The notes: generated by a model from the sequence alone, not told the origin. Shown: positions 1 to 32,814, counted from the stretch's first letter. The stretch: DNA of 64,000 bases from Chondrosia reniformis (GCA_947172415.1 OX359196.1:7521901-7585900); one strand, 5' to 3'. Translations and numbers: made by a program.

Positions 1-114
1 AAAGTACGTATGTATTGTCTTATGAACTGTTTTTCTGTAACTATTCTTATATGTACGTACATATATGTTGGTTAGAGGGTTTATCAGTTAATAATTGTGA
101 AATTTTCCTACTAG

Positions 115-430
115 AAAATCAAAGAAAGTAGCCGCTTCAAAGAAGAAGGCTACCCCAAAGTTAGTGTATAAGTAAATATGTATATCTGTAAGTATCCTAA
201 TTTATTGAGACTCAGCAACAAATAAAATGAGAAGGGAAGGGATAATTATAGAATAAGCCACCATTTGTTGATGTCTGTAGAAAAAGTGATTTGAAGCAAC
301 AAAAGAGGTCTCCTAGCAACCGAGCTTCAGAAACTGTTAGTTCTGAGACTAAACTTAATATGTGTCGTACTGCAATCATTGTTTGATTTTCTTTTTGCAG
401 GTTAAAAGGAGAGTTAGAAAGAAATTGTAA
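115..430 (+). CDS. possible 3' end of an upstream gene (partial, uncertain)
   Basis: Short Lys-rich stretches flanked by splice-like sequence appear here. One begins after CTACTAG at 114 and reads KSKKVAASKKKATPK in one frame; another lies at about 262-363. A last piece follows TTTTTGCAG at 400 and reads VKRRVRKKL then stop (401-430). The basic composition would suit the tail of a nuclear protein. I could not join the pieces in one consistent reading phase, so exon limits are tentative and the upstream part lies outside the window. No family is recognised. Confidence 0.3.
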
Positions 431-665
431 TATTTGTATTTCTCAACATTTTAAATGGCACGTGAAATGATGCTTGTGTTTTTAGCACTACAGGTTTATT
501 CTTATCTCACTGCTCATATTTCTGTACACGAGTAAGAACAGTATGTAAATATAGAGATGTATTGCACAAGTTTAACTAGTGCGAAGAACCCTTAGGCAAA
601 TCAAGATTGCGCAATATTGTCCTTATATTGCCAAATCTTAACCCTTTTTTGAATGCATTATTGAC

Positions 666-1211
666 ATGTCCGAAAGGAAATTTCAAGGAGAAACGTCTTT
701 AACTGGACTATGTTCAGTTCGCTTAGCTAGGGAAGAAGATATTTATTCAATATATTCAATTCACACGCGTTCCATTCGCCAGCTCTGCCTTACGCACTAT
801 AAAGAAGACGAAATTGAAGATTGGGCTGGTCGGCAGGAACCTGGAAAATATATCCACTTTATTAATCAGGGCTCCATTTACGTTGCAGAGAAGTCAAGTG
901 AAGTCGTAGGGTTTGGACATTTAGAGAATGATTTGCAAAGCGAAGTGAAAGGTCTATACGTATCTCCAGAGTATGCAGGAACTGGAATTGGAAGCTCATT
1001 GCTGAAGCGAATGGAGAGCGATGCTCGTATCAAGGGAGCACTGGAATTAGTAGTCAAGTCTACATTAAATGCACAGAGCTTTTACGAAGGGCAAGGCTTT
1101 GTGCCGGTTCTAGAGCAATCAGTGCACGTGGTAGGAGATCACGAGCTAGCTTGTGTACGACTTAGGAAGGCCATCTCATCGCACCAGAATGGCGGAACAA
1201 ATGACCACTAA
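666..1211 (+). CDS. intronless GNAT-family N-acetyltransferase
   Basis: A single uninterrupted 181-residue frame. GNAT enzymes transfer an acetyl group from acetyl-CoA to an amine on a small molecule or protein. Visible landmarks: a beta strand leading into VKGLYVSPEYAGTGIGSSLL at about residues 97-116, which is motif A with the pyrophosphate-binding AGTGIG loop, and NAQSFYEGQGF at about 137-147, matching motif B with the usual A-x-x-F-Y-x-x-x-G-F. The substrate cannot be told from sequence. All longer genes nearby are split by many introns, so an intronless gene of bacterial-type GNAT layout raises either retroposition or transfer from bacteria. The start is the first ATG of the frame; about 15 residues precede the conserved domain. 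Confidence 0.8.
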   Translation: MSERKFQGETSLTGLCSVRLAREEDIYSIYSIHTRSIRQLCLTHYKEDEIEDWAGRQEPGKYIHFINQGSIYVAEKSSEVVGFGHLENDLQSEVKGLYVSPEYAGTGIGSSLLKRMESDARIKGALELVVKSTLNAQSFYEGQGFVPVLEQSVHVVGDHELACVRLRKAISSHQNGGTNDH

Positions 1212-1629
1212 GCCCCTTGACGTGACCTTTTTATCTGGGTTAGCCCGGGGGGTCCTTGCAAAGACTGTTTATCTTTGGCATTCATTCAATCAATTTGAAC
1301 TAGTGCAAAGCAGCATCTCTACAGAGCAATCACTTAATAAGGAAGATATGCCAAGTTTTCCTTTTGATCTCACGTGGTTTGTATACAAATATAGTGAAAG
1401 TGATGTTTACAAACTGAAACTGCAATCATATATACATAGATACACAAATATTAACAATCCACTCAATGATATTTCATGAATCAAGTGGTTTTCATTTTCA
1501 GTTATTTACAATACCAATTGAAATAAAAACAGGTACGTATATAGTCTTTCTATTTAAAAATCTTGAAAAGCTGTAAATCAAAACATATATATCTATGGAC
1601 ATGATACAAGAAGTTTGTGAGCACTCCTG
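1212..1629. other. intergenic stretch, no gene seen
   Basis: Separates the GNAT gene (+) from the 3' end of SLC30A9 (-), a convergent arrangement, so it should hold both 3' UTRs. A 108-residue open frame starts at 1153, overlapping the GNAT gene, and runs to 1479. It has no recognisable domain and is not called. No clear RNA gene or repeat was seen. Confidence 0.5.
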
Positions 1630-4600
1630 TCAAATGATCTCTAAATCAACGTGTCTAATTTCTGGTGAATGGTTCTGTAAAGGAACAATTTTGTAAGGTT
1701 CATCATGTCATTTGACATGTGTACCTAGTAACTACTGTAGATGAGTACCTTAATTTTTAGTTCAACTCTATCAATTTCCTTTCCAAGGCAATCGACCACC
1801 CTTTCACCATACTCAAGAAGAAAATGATTTAATTCTTCATTTGAGGCAAACTCATTAATGTCCTATGAATAATTGTGATATACGGTAGGCGGCTTTTTTT
1901 GACATCTACTGTAGCTCAAATTGGCCTGAGCTACCTCTCTAACATGTACAAGGATTCACAGAAGATCAAGATAAAGAAAAAGACAAAGACTCCCAGGATC
2001 ACTGATGAAGGGTGGAATTCCCAGAAACGGCTGTCTGACCCAGTGGAGAAGAAGATGAAAGAAGGGAAAAGAAGGAAGAAAAGACTACTGTATCTTCATC
2101 TAAAGCTCTCTTTAGGTTTAGTTCCCCTATAGGCTCTTTTTACAGAATAGGCATATAGCATGTAGGAAAATGGTATCTTAGATTTTTCATGTACAACTAC
2201 ACACATACGTATGCAGATCAGACAGCTGCTACATGAAATACTGTTGTTTAGTGCGTGACAGACCTTCACTGGCATACTGCCCATACACAGTCTGGCTATC
2301 TCACTCCCGTCTACATTGATTTCTGCCTTGAACCGCACAGTATCAGCACCTGTATCAAACGGAGAGAGGTGGCATATTTCAGATGAAACCTTATAACTCG
2401 TACTGACTGACCCATTTCTGTCGCCTTAACATCGTGCACTGAACTAGCAATACAAGGGAAGATTAATAAGAGGGCTTATAATAAAATATTGTTCCTTACT
2501 GAATAAACCTGTCACCTTCCAATAAATCTACTATTTCCTGTAGTCTGTCAGGATGCATGCTTCTACCCACAAGAGCATCACTATTTCTCTGGATCAGAAA
2601 CAGGGCTACACTGCCCAGCAACCCTACAGATCACATGTTGGCTTCTGGTGAATGGACGAACAGATGGATGGGTGGGTGGATGGGTGGACGGATGGGTGGA
2701 TGGGTGGATGGGTGGATGGATGGGTGAATGGGTGGGTGAATGGGTGGACGGACAGACGGACAGATGGGTGGATTGAGGGAATGGTAGGTCTTACCTCCGA
2801 TAGCTATTGATCCCAGTGCATCATACATATGATTACCAGTCAAATGAGTCAACACAATACTAAATGAAGCAATGATTACTCCCAACACAGCCGCACTGTC
2901 TTCCATCAGTACAGCTACAGCACTTGGATCCTTTCCACGAATAACTGCAAATAATGAACCAACAAGAAAAGACATACCTCACCTGTTCACAACTACCTAC
3001 CAGACCACATGGACCATACGTTCCCATGTGTGTGGTTAGAGGATGAGAGACAGCAATACATCAAGGGTTGTGTCAACCTAATACCCCGTAGCCACTAGTG
3101 TACCTCCGTCTCTTACAACCAGGCCACTGTGAGATGATCAAGGTTGCCTTATTCCCAGAGGATACTGTTACTACCATGTACCACCATACTGGTTAGGGTT
3201 ACGCAACATCGTACCATAATCTCTAAATGACACTCTTGAGTCTGCTGCACTCCTCTGGACCTGCTTGATGGCCGATATCAAGGTCACTACAAGAGACACA
3301 GACTGAAGTACCAATGAGCTAGTTATGTACTTCAGTGGACTTACATCCTTCTAGACAAAAGGATCCACCAAGGATAAGGAAGGCCTAAATGAAGAGAAAA
3401 CTATGCAAAACAGCATCATTTTGTATTGCCTATTCATACTACCCTTCCCCACATCCCACCCCTCATCCCGCCCATCCCCACCCCTCATCCCGCCCATCCC
3501 CACCCCTCATCCCGCCCATCCCCACCCCTCATCCCGCCCATCCCCACCCCTCATCCCGCCCATCCCCACCCCTCATCCCGCCCATCCCCACCCCTCATCC
3601 CGCCCATCCCCACCCCTCATCCCGCCCATCCCCACCCCTCATCCCGCCCATCCCCACCCCTCATCCTACCCTAATAGCAGTGTAACTTACAAGAGGCAAT
3701 GACTGCAGCTCTGGAGGTGTGAGTAGTGCCATCGCTCCATGGTACATGGTGATTCCAGCTCCCAGGAAGAAGATACCCACACCACTGATCAGTGAGTACA
3801 CGTAACGTGCACGAGAAAAACCATACCTGCAACCAGCAACATCTCATGCATTGCATGTCTTAGATACTCATGTCACATTCAAACTACGTATATATCTTCC
3901 ATAGTGACAAGATATTTCCTCAATTACCACTTACGGGTGAGTTGGGTCTGGTTTCCGAATGGAACTGAATATTCCCACTGCAAGTAGACACTACAGATGG
4001 CAGACAAATATTCTCTTAATAGTTACTGATGTGACAGACAATTTATGTTATCAATATGTCAATTACTGGTATACGCTCAATATTAACTAGGCATTTCACC
4101 TGGTTCAACAGATCCACCACAGAATGAATGGTCTCGGACAACATGACTGCCGATCCTGTGTAGACATACGCAATCAGCTTCATAAGGGCCACAGCTAGGT
4201 TGCTAGGAGATAACAATGGTGATGATAGTTTGTAAACATTGTGCAAGTAAACTGATTATACAAATATAATTAATCAACTAATTAGACTAAACGTGTTCAA
4301 ATGTTTAAGTTGGCAATTTGTTAAGCATTCTCAAAGTTCCATATTTACAGACCCAAAAACGCAAAGAAACAGTGCTACTTAGGTAACACACATCATTAGC
4401 ATACAAATAAGATGAAATGAACGGACTCTGTAGAGTGTGGTACTACATTGGACTGATGGTCACCATTATGATCTGGTCTGGACCTACCTTGCTATTGCAT
4501 AGAGGACCACTTTGGCAGAACCTCTTATATAGGTCGTCCTATCTTCCTTTCCTCCGAATGCCTACACATCATTCATCAGCATCACAGTGCTCACACTGTG

Positions 4601-5727
4601 ACCTCACAACCCCTACCTTCTCCTCTATCTCCCTTCGTCCCATCGCCTTCTTAGATTTCTTCAACTGCGCTATAATATAAACCAGCCCTATTATAATATA
4701 AATTTGTGAGTGTGTTACTGAGTTAAGATAGGTTACAATTTTTAAAGTCAGTCCCTCTTAATGAAGAGTTACATTCAAGCATTGGTATTTAGGGGTTTCT
4801 TGAAAATATCGCAGGGAGGGGACTAAATACAATACAATAAAACATTGAGGGCTGCCTAGTTCAATAAGTTTGTGTGCTATCAGCATTTGGCAATTTGACT
4901 TCCTTCAAATGGGGGATATTTAAGATGGGGGCAAATGCCCCTGCCTCTCCATATAAGAAATCCTAGATTTCTCTTTAGTTCTGTAAATCTCACCTCTCCT
5001 TCTCCGTTCTGTCTCCTCCTGAAGTGCTAATGTCAGTCGTCTTCTGTCAATCTCCTCTTTCAGTGTCTTCCAGCTCCCCCAAACTTCCAGTGCCTTCTTC
5101 TCCACATCAGGCTTCAAATAGTACCTCCGCACCATCGAATCATTGCTGTAAGCACTCCTAACATAGTGAACCTGCAGTCCTTCCAATTGCCTATAGCACA
5201 AGGACCAGTTATATGTAGAGATAACAATTCAACAGGAGTGCAACACCCACACACACACACACACACACACACCATAGCTCATCACATGATAGAGGAGAAT
5301 ATAAGAATGATACAATGAACATTTGAGTGGATAGTTCTGACCTAAATCCGAGTCCTTCACTTACTCTTCGTTCAAGAGGTACTCCTCCTTGGCCTTTACT
5401 TCAGACACAAACGTGTTAGCCCAATGAACGTTATCTACCTTTGAAGAGAAATCTCTAGAGAACTGCTCATAACTGCGAGTCGCTAGCGAACTTGTAAAAG
5501 GTCTAGGTCGCGTAGGCAACGCTACACTCTCTAGCCTTTCAGCAGGTGGTGGTACTCGGGCTTGTATGACGCTAGCAGGAAGTCTTTGTCTTGCATATAA
5601 TGAGACTATTCCTATGTGATCACATATATAGTATGATCAGTGGATCTGTTGGGGTATTATGCATCATTTGGATATTGAATGTGTCCTCACTTTTAGCGCA
5701 TGCAGGGCAAAACGAAAATACAGCCAT
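1630..5727 (-). CDS. SLC30A9: zinc transporter ZnT9, mitochondrial (SLC30A9)
   Basis: Mitochondrial zinc exporter of the cation diffusion facilitator family. Sixteen exons join in consistent phase on the minus strand: 5727-5691, 5611-5365, 5190-4994, 4669-4617, 4561-4488, 4202-4100, 3990-3935, 3826-3691, 3380-3341, 3286-3215, 2944-2795, 2623-2500, 2443-2412, 2349-2264, 1862-1749, 1674-1630. The product is about 520 residues (human about 568). The N-terminus is Arg-rich with almost no acidic residues, as for a mitochondrial presequence. The ZnT9-specific pre-membrane domain includes [15 protein letters not shown]. The membrane core has [16 protein letters not shown], with the HxxxD zinc site of TM2, then [16 protein letters not shown] and [14 protein letters not shown]. 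The C-terminus ends [11 protein letters not shown], as in ZnT9. A helix near the C-terminus looks about 10 residues short after exon 14, so a small exon may be missed next to the repeat inserted in that intron. Confidence 0.93.
1945..2200 (+). repeat. dispersed repeat copy A (in SLC30A9 intron)
   Basis: Best-preserved of several related copies of a roughly 200-250 bp element. Landmarks in order: CAGGATCACTGATGAAGG, GGAATTCCCAGAAA, CTGTCTGACCCAGTGGAG, an AG-rich tract, ATCTAAAGCTCTCTTTAGG, GTTCCCCTATAGGC and GAATAGGCATATAGCATG. Other copies lie at 54985-55220 (same orientation), 46600-46745 (partial, same), and 33985-34070, 40145-40300 and 47070-47140 (reverse). Confidence 0.75.
2640..2778. 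repeat. TGGATGGG-type tandem repeat in SLC30A9 intron
   Basis: Degenerate tandem array of 4-, 8- and 12-bp units built from TGGATGGG and TGGACGGA. It lies in the intron between exons 11 and 12 of SLC30A9 and ends 17 bp from the exon 11 donor. The apparent Pro/His open frame on the minus strand is a by-product of the repeat. Confidence 0.85.
3458..3668. repeat. 22-bp GC-rich minisatellite in SLC30A9 intron
   Basis: About nine near-identical tandem copies of a 22-bp unit, CACCCCTCATCCCGCCCATC plus CC. It lies inside the intron after exon 8 of SLC30A9, starting about 20 bp beyond the donor. A 22-bp unit is not a multiple of three, so all three plus-strand frames appear open with Pro/His/Ser-rich translations. 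These are not genes. Confidence 0.95.
5237..5273. repeat. (AC)n microsatellite
   Basis: A run of about 13 CA dinucleotides in the SLC30A9 intron between exons 2 and 3. Confidence 0.9.
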
Positions 5728-6088
5728 TTTCTAGTCACAAACGCATTAATGGCGGTGTCCAAAAATTTAGGATATACCCGATAAAAATTTAGCTTTTGAA
5801 GTAAAATGTTACTCTAACCTTTTGTTTCGAAATTTACGGTACACTTTAGCCAATCAAATTGCTCGAATCTCGGCCCTCCGTAGGCTGATTTGGGCTGGAG
5901 CATCCTGCAATGTGTCTTGTCCTCTCAATTTGCATACTGCACACACCTAGTGTTAAAATATAGACCAAGTGAAGAATTGAAGAACGGGTTTACCTAGAGA
6001 GATTACCATTTCCCACAAGGCTGGCTAACTAGGGCTTGTATCCCGCGAAAATCTGTTCCATCTCATGATTTTGATGGAATAGAACAAT
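5728..6088. promoter_or_regulatory. bidirectional promoter between SLC30A9 and ubinuclein
   Basis: 361 bp separate the start codons of the divergently transcribed SLC30A9 (-) and UBN (+) genes, so both core promoters and both 5' UTRs must sit here unless an upstream noncoding exon exists. No TATA box is obvious. It contains CCAATCAAATT at about 5849, a CCAAT-type element. Confidence 0.6.
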
Positions 6089-9000
6089 ATGACTAACGTT
6101 TCACCGAAAACAAAGGGCCAGGACACCTTAAATGGAGAAAAGAAAAGACATCAACATGGGAGAACTCTCAGGATAGAGCTAAATCTTGAAGAACCGAATG
6201 AAGAGGCCACTAATGAATATTCTTACGCTCATTTGGTTAATGATGCGTTTAAGAAGGTAACAATGAATGTTTCGTGACGTATAAAGGGTTTGATTATGGA
6301 AAAATGACAATTTATCAAATTTCTGGTCTTCGGGCCTTCTTGGATCACGCCATTTTGTTGCGTGGGAGGGGGGATAAATTGTAAAATTCTCTCTACTTCT
6401 CTACGTAGAAAGAAGAACCACAATGTGAAGGAGATATTACTGAGTCCCATTTGGCTAAAATTGCTCGTGATTTAGAAGCAAAATTTGTACGTTACAAAGG
6501 GATAATTCTTTTTTGGAGTTATTTATTTATTACCTTGGTATTGTTCCAGGGATCAGCGGCCAAGAAGAAGCGTATAGTTCACGATGCAGTACGTTATCAT
6601 ATATATTTAACAAATTTCAATAATTGGCGAATTTTTCTTCTTTTGTAAAGGATTTCGTTGATTACGGCTACGGGTATGACACAAGCGATTCTTTTGTGGA
6701 CGATTCAGAAGCAGTAAGCTCGCCTTACCAAGCACTCTTATCTGAGCCGTTCATTAGAGATCTCGGTCTGCAACCTCCTAGGTAGAGGATTTCGTCCCTC
6801 TGCATGTGGACACCGCCTATGGAGGTTTCTATGTCAATGCTGGTGACCTACAGTTCAAACCGTCCAAGGATGTCACTGTAGAGTAAGCTATTGGAAGGAT
6901 TATGTATATGGATGTACTTTCAAGTGTACATTTTGTTATTCTGTGTTCAGTGATTACAATTTCATGAATAAAAGGAAGAAAAAGGTTGCGTTTGCATAAC
7001 TAATTCCAAGTGTGATTTAATGTAACTGGTTTGTGTACTTCCTACATCATTAGCCAACCATCCCAAAGCAACCCTCACATGGTACCCCACAAACTCTTTG
7101 GGCCAGGTAAGGGTCAAAGGTTAATTTCCATGTGTCCAAACCATTTTGTGTATATTAGCTCTGTAATAATTAGATCACTATTAGATAGATATGCACCTAA
7201 TTTGGTGTGTGTACAGTACAATTGTATTAGATTTTTTGTGCATAAAAATTGATCAAAAAGTGTACCTAATACATAATGAATGTAGCATTACTATGTTGGT
7301 CTCACTTGTAGCATGAAGGTGAAGCAGGCAAAGCAACAAGTAGCCTCGGCCAAGAAGTCAAAGAAGGCCTCATCTCTCTCGAAGCCTTTGGGTGACCAGA
7401 GAAGTTCCATCTCAGGAGAAGCTAAAATAAAGAAGAAACCATCAAAATCTCTGCAGTCAAGAACTCTGTTCACCTCTGAAACCTTGAAATCACAGAAGCC
7501 TCCAGAATCAGTCCCAGTTGTTACGTCACCAGTGGGAACACAGAAACTAGCTTCAGCTGTTTCTCCTGAGCAAAGTTCTACACAGCTCAGCTCTTCTACT
7601 GAAGATGAAGGGAAACTCCCACAAGGGGGTGTGGTCAATAAAGGGCCGCCCCCTGAGTTGCCTCAAGGTATACCAGTGAATATTCACCAAATGATAACAG
7701 ATTTGAAAGAGGTACAAGTCGCTTATATTAAGTATATATCTAAACTCGCATACATAATAATTCAGATCTCCTCTAGGTTTACTTTGGGAAATTGTTTTGC
7801 TTATTATAAATTCCTATTTGTGCATCCATTTTGCTACGTATATATTGCTGCAATGACCACTTTAAGTTTCTGTCTGATTGGCTTAATAGGACATTAGTCA
7901 AGGTATGAATGATGGTAAATTGAGTATTAAAGCACGAAATCAATTGGATAGCAAGTTGATGATGTAAGATTTGTTAATTGTTGCCCTCTGTATAATGCCA
8001 GCTTTTTCTACACATGGAATTTCTTTCATTTAGTTCTGTTTCTTTTGTGCATTAGACTAGAAAAGGCTTGTCGTGATGTCAGTACAAAAGTTAAAACAGT
8101 GAGCATTAACTACATATTTACATACGTATTCTAGTCTCATACCTAACGCAGCCAATCCCCTCCCTGTGTGTGTGTGTTCTCATTAGGGTATATTTGACCG
8201 TTCTCATGAGGGTATATTTGACCGTTCTCATGAGGGTATATTTGATCGTACTCATTAGGGTATATTTGACCGTTCTCATTAGGGTATATTTGATCACTTG
8301 GCTGCACTGTTGAGTGTGTCCAGACAATCTCTTGTAAGTCGAACGAGAAAAATGATGAGAAAAATTGAAGTAAGTTGTTAGTAGTTATTGTATATATGAA
8401 AGCTACAACATACTTGCACATTTGACTGAAACTTGTCCCTTTTAGGAAGACAAACTTAAGCTGCCTATGGAAGAGCTAAGTACCGGTTAGCATACTACAC
8501 TAACTGTTAGCATGGAGAATTGTACATTCTCTTGAAAGAGTGATTTACTGTCCAATTGCTTGTATTGTACAGCTATTTCTGAGCAAATGGCTGTGCAACT
8601 CAAGAAATACGAAGAGGACCTGGCTCTAGCACAAGCAATAGTGGCCCCACCCACCCAGCCAGGGGCAAAGTTGGTTGACTTGTTTGTGTACATGCCTGGC
8701 TGTTTAGCTACACATGTGTTTGTGTGTTACAGTGCTAGTGCTGTTCTGAGCGATGTAGAAATGGAAATTGGACAAGGTAATGAGAAAATTGAAGACATGA
8801 AATCAGATGATGAGGTACGTATGTATAGCATTTACAGTATACATAACATTACCTCTGTATGTAGTATATAGAAGTATTTCATACATACAATAATAATAAG
8901 CTGGTATACGTACCTACCTAAGATTATAGAGCTCTATTCTGATTGGCTAATATCAGAGCTCTATTCTGATTGGCTATGACAGACAAGTCATGTGATGTTT

Positions 9001-11571
9001 CTCCTCTTCCTTCAGACCAATCACGGACCTCAGGCTAACGGGTCCACTCAACCCAAGAAAGCAAAGAAAGTGCGAAAGCACTTCAGGTGGAATACTGACA
9101 TCAAGTTAGCTTTAGTTTTGCTGTTGCATGATTGGACATTCACTTTATACAAAAATCTGAAACATTGTTTTCCTTGACCTATGACTGTCATGAATACGAG
9201 ACTAAGGAAGCACAATTGCATATAGAACCATACTTGTGGTTTGGGGCAAGCCTATAGATAGAGCTTTGAATGAAGATACAGTGTTCTACTGACCCATGAA
9301 ATAGTGGTTGCTATAACAACCTTAACTTCTTAATTTGGGTATTACAATACATTTAATACTCCAAGTGCATAATTACATTGTACATTCTATTTTAGGCAAC
9401 TTTTGATTAAGATAGTAAAAATTAAGATTGAATTGGAGCAGATGAAAAAGAAAATTATACCCTATGAAGAATTTGTTGGTGTAAGCATGATGCATACATC
9501 TGAATACTGTGCATAAAACAGGATTAACAGGTGTTTCACTTAATTATCTTTAGCAATTCCTAGAAGAATCTATTAAACCATTTTGGCCAAAGGGTTGGAT
9601 GACTAAAGGGTCAGTCTTACTAGATAGCCCTTGCAATATGCCATTTTTATTTGAGACAGCAATTCACAAGTGATGTTAATGGAATGCACTCTCCAGCCTC
9701 ATGCTCTCCTCAGGTCACCTCTTCTGTATGTCTATATGTTGTAGGATACTCTTAAAGATTTCAGAGCCTGCGTACAAACACTTGATCCTGCAGTGAGTCC
9801 TCCTCTTGTGCCACAATCTGAGCTCACTTATATCCTGTGAATGTACTCAATCATTGCGAGGACATGTCTTTGTACATGTTAAAAGTTTGAAGAGATTGTA
9901 TACATATATGATATGTACATGATGTGAATGGCTGTTTCATTTCTGATATCAAATGATAGTTATATACGTGTGTACCAACATATTGTACATGTACAGTATA
10001 TTGACTGCACTCATTTGGGATTGTACAGGCAACCCAAGAAGACAATAGCCCTCCCATTATCAATAGTATCAGGTATGCTGCATGCTGGTACTGTAAATCA
10101 CAATTATTCACAGTTCCTCTATGTTAGCAATATTTGTGTGCACTATAAGTCAATAAGGCTACACTGAACGGTCATTTAATATCAAGAATTTGGTTTGGTT
10201 TAAATAAATGCTCTTTACCTGTGTTAGTCAAGGGACTTGAATATTCTAAATATTTGGATTGGATAGCCAAATTTAGTGTACTAACTATAGCTCTCTCAAA
10301 GTGTTGTTTGTAAGCTGTTTTGTCCACACTTAGATCACTCAAAGTCTACTGTACCAGTTAAAACTGAGACAAAGAAAGAACAAACTTCTTCACAAGCACC
10401 TCTTCCATCAAATGTCTTATCTGTGGTACCATCTGTTGTTGCTATGGCAACAGCTAAGTCTTATACTAGCACTACATCTACTCCTACTCTTCCTCAAAAT
10501 TCCAGCAAATTGATAACTTCTGACCCTTCACCTATGCAAGAGAACAGCACAGTATGTCATGGCATGCAGTATCATCCAACCTAACTGACCCATGCTTTAG
10601 CTACTGTTGAGAAATAGAGTAAAATGTTGCTAGGCAACCAATTAACATAACGGGTTGAAATTTCTCCCTTTATTCTCCTAATACAGGTCTCTGGTGCAGT
10701 ATCTGCGTTACCCATTACACAATCCAGTGGCATATCCCCGTCTTCCACGATTAAAATGTCAACTGTTCCTAGTTCCAGTGCTGTCCTTACCAAGACCAGC
10801 CCCATCAAGTCAACACTGTATCTTCTTCCTTCAGATAAACCACGCCTTTCTCCAAAGAAAACCAAATTAGCAGCCTCTATTTCCTCTTCCTCTGAGCAGC
10901 TCCTACATACCATCTCCTACCAATCGACCAGATATGCTGGACAGCAAGAAGCTCTAAAGACATCTGCAGACACATCTCAAGTGAATGTTCTAACCACAGC
11001 CAGTGCATCTTCCTCAGCCGAACACTTGTTGCATACCCTCTCCTATCAAGTTCCAAAATTAGTCTTGCAACAAGAAAGACCAACTGTCACATCTCAGATG
11101 CTGTCGGCTATTTTTGGAACAAGTTCTTCAAAGCAACAGAAGCCAGTAGTTCAATCTTCATCCCCGGTGTTGCAGATAGCTCCTAGTCACTTCATCCCTA
11201 AGTCAACCTCTCCCTCCTCCCGCCCTATGCCAAGCTCTGTTACCGATCCTCCATTGGTAGCAAAGGGTAGGGTACTGTCTTACAGCCCTCAACCCAAGCG
11301 ACAACTATCTGCCCTGCTGATGCAGTCCCAGGGTGACGCACCAGGATCCAGTCAGTCGTTACCACAGTATTCACCTGCTGTTGCTCTTCCCTCTACAACA
11401 ATGACTAGGCCAGCTCTTCCGCTGGTCCATGTGAGGACCAGCTCAAGAAATCCTAGTAGAATATTTGAGGAGCACTCTTACCAGAGCACAGGGAGTCACC
11501 AGCTACAGACTGAGGAAGCTGTCAATACAACAACGAATTCAACTCAGGTCAAGCCATCTACTTTTTCATGA
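6089..11571 (+). CDS. UBN1: ubinuclein, HIRA-complex histone H3.3 chaperone subunit
   Basis: Nuclear Hpc2/ubinuclein-family subunit of the HIRA complex, which deposits histone H3.3 independently of replication. Exons: 6089-6256, 6409-6486, 6550-6588, 6651-6713, 6782-6882, 6951-6984, 7054-7106, 7312-7711, 7890-7963, 8056-8098, 8283-8369, 8446-8485, 8573-8669, 8733-8814, 9016-9104, 9396-9480, 9554-9609, 9745-9792, 10029-10072, 10334-10551, 10687-11571. They give one 927-residue frame. The HUN (Hpc2-related) domain is plain: VDYGYGYDTSDSFVDDSEA, then TAYGGFYVNAGDLQF (about residues 96-135). A Lys/Ser-rich linker follows, then the conserved middle domain with IFDHLAALLSVSRQSL, KVRKHFRWNTDIK and KPFWPKGWM. 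The Ser/Thr/Pro-rich C-terminus carries two similar SSSEQLLHTISYQ / SSAEHLLHTLSYQ segments. Vertebrates have UBN1 and UBN2; this gene may be ancestral to both, so the symbol denotes the family. Confidence 0.93.
8177..8285. repeat. 24-bp minisatellite copying a UBN 3' splice site
   Basis: Five tandem units of about 24 bp (TCATTAGGGTATATTTGACC plus GTTC). The last unit is the real acceptor and first bases of the UBN exon beginning at 8283 (CATTAG followed by GGTATATTTGATC). The earlier units are therefore extra copies of the acceptor and exon start; in two of them the AG sits in a GAG context. Confidence 0.9.
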
Positions 11572-12381
11572 TTACACTGAAACTACTAAATGATATATGT
11601 TACTTTGGACAGTGTTAATTTTTATTTCTGTGTGCACTAGTATTATGTAATAGATATTTGCAGTGAAAAAGGCTTTAGTAATTTCTATTGACACTCTTAA
11701 AAAGTGCTATATGTATGTATCCATAGAGGAATAGCAATCAAAAATTTATGCAAGACAAAAATACAAAACTGGAAGCATGGTCCAAAATTCATGAACTTTG
11801 TATCTTCATCAGCACATGAAATAACATTTTTATGTTTTCACAAGGTATAGCTACAGTATATAGTAACCAAACCACACAGTTTGAAAATGAAAGCCTTGTT
11901 CAATAGATTGCATTTCTCATATAATACATAAGTCCACATCTTCAGGCACCTTCCAATTGTCCTCTCCTTGATAGCTGCATCTACGTATATATAAAGTAGC
12001 TAGAACATTCTATATATCATGCAAGGTTCTCTCATATCAACTGGTCATCACACAAGAAATACATATACGTATGCTATACTTGGAATTGGTGTCTTTAAAT
12101 TTACATACATAATAATCTATCTTGCATACATAAATGTATCTATATATATGTATCAATTTTCCTTACAGGAATTACATATATATGCATGCATGTCAATAAT
12201 TAAAATAAACATCAATATCTAACTGCTCATTCACAGATGTTTATATAATTACATGTTGCATGCTGAACACTTATACAATTCAATAAGTAAATAAAGAGTT
12301 CATTAAAATAGAAATGTTTATATACAGTACACTGGCAACGCACAAAAGACAATAAAATTACTAGAAAATATAAGTTCATTG
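11572..12381. other. intergenic, convergent 3' regions of UBN and ARAP
   Basis: AT-rich DNA between the stop codons of UBN (+) and ARAP (-), which converge. It should contain both 3' UTRs. No coding frame with recognisable content and no RNA gene were seen. Confidence 0.6.

Positions 12382-32814
<20,433 letters not shown>

Noticed and set aside
1153-1479. 108-residue plus-strand frame overlapping the GNAT stop
   Set aside because: Overlaps the 3' end of a well-supported gene in another frame and shows no domain.
3389-3702. Overlapping Pro/His/Ser-rich open frames on the plus strand
   Set aside because: All three frames are open because of a 22-bp intronic minisatellite in SLC30A9; no start context or conserved sequence.
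7291-7638. 115-residue minus-strand frame opposite a UBN exon
   Set aside because: Shadow of the Lys/Ser-rich UBN exon 7312-7711, which is fixed by phase with its neighbours.
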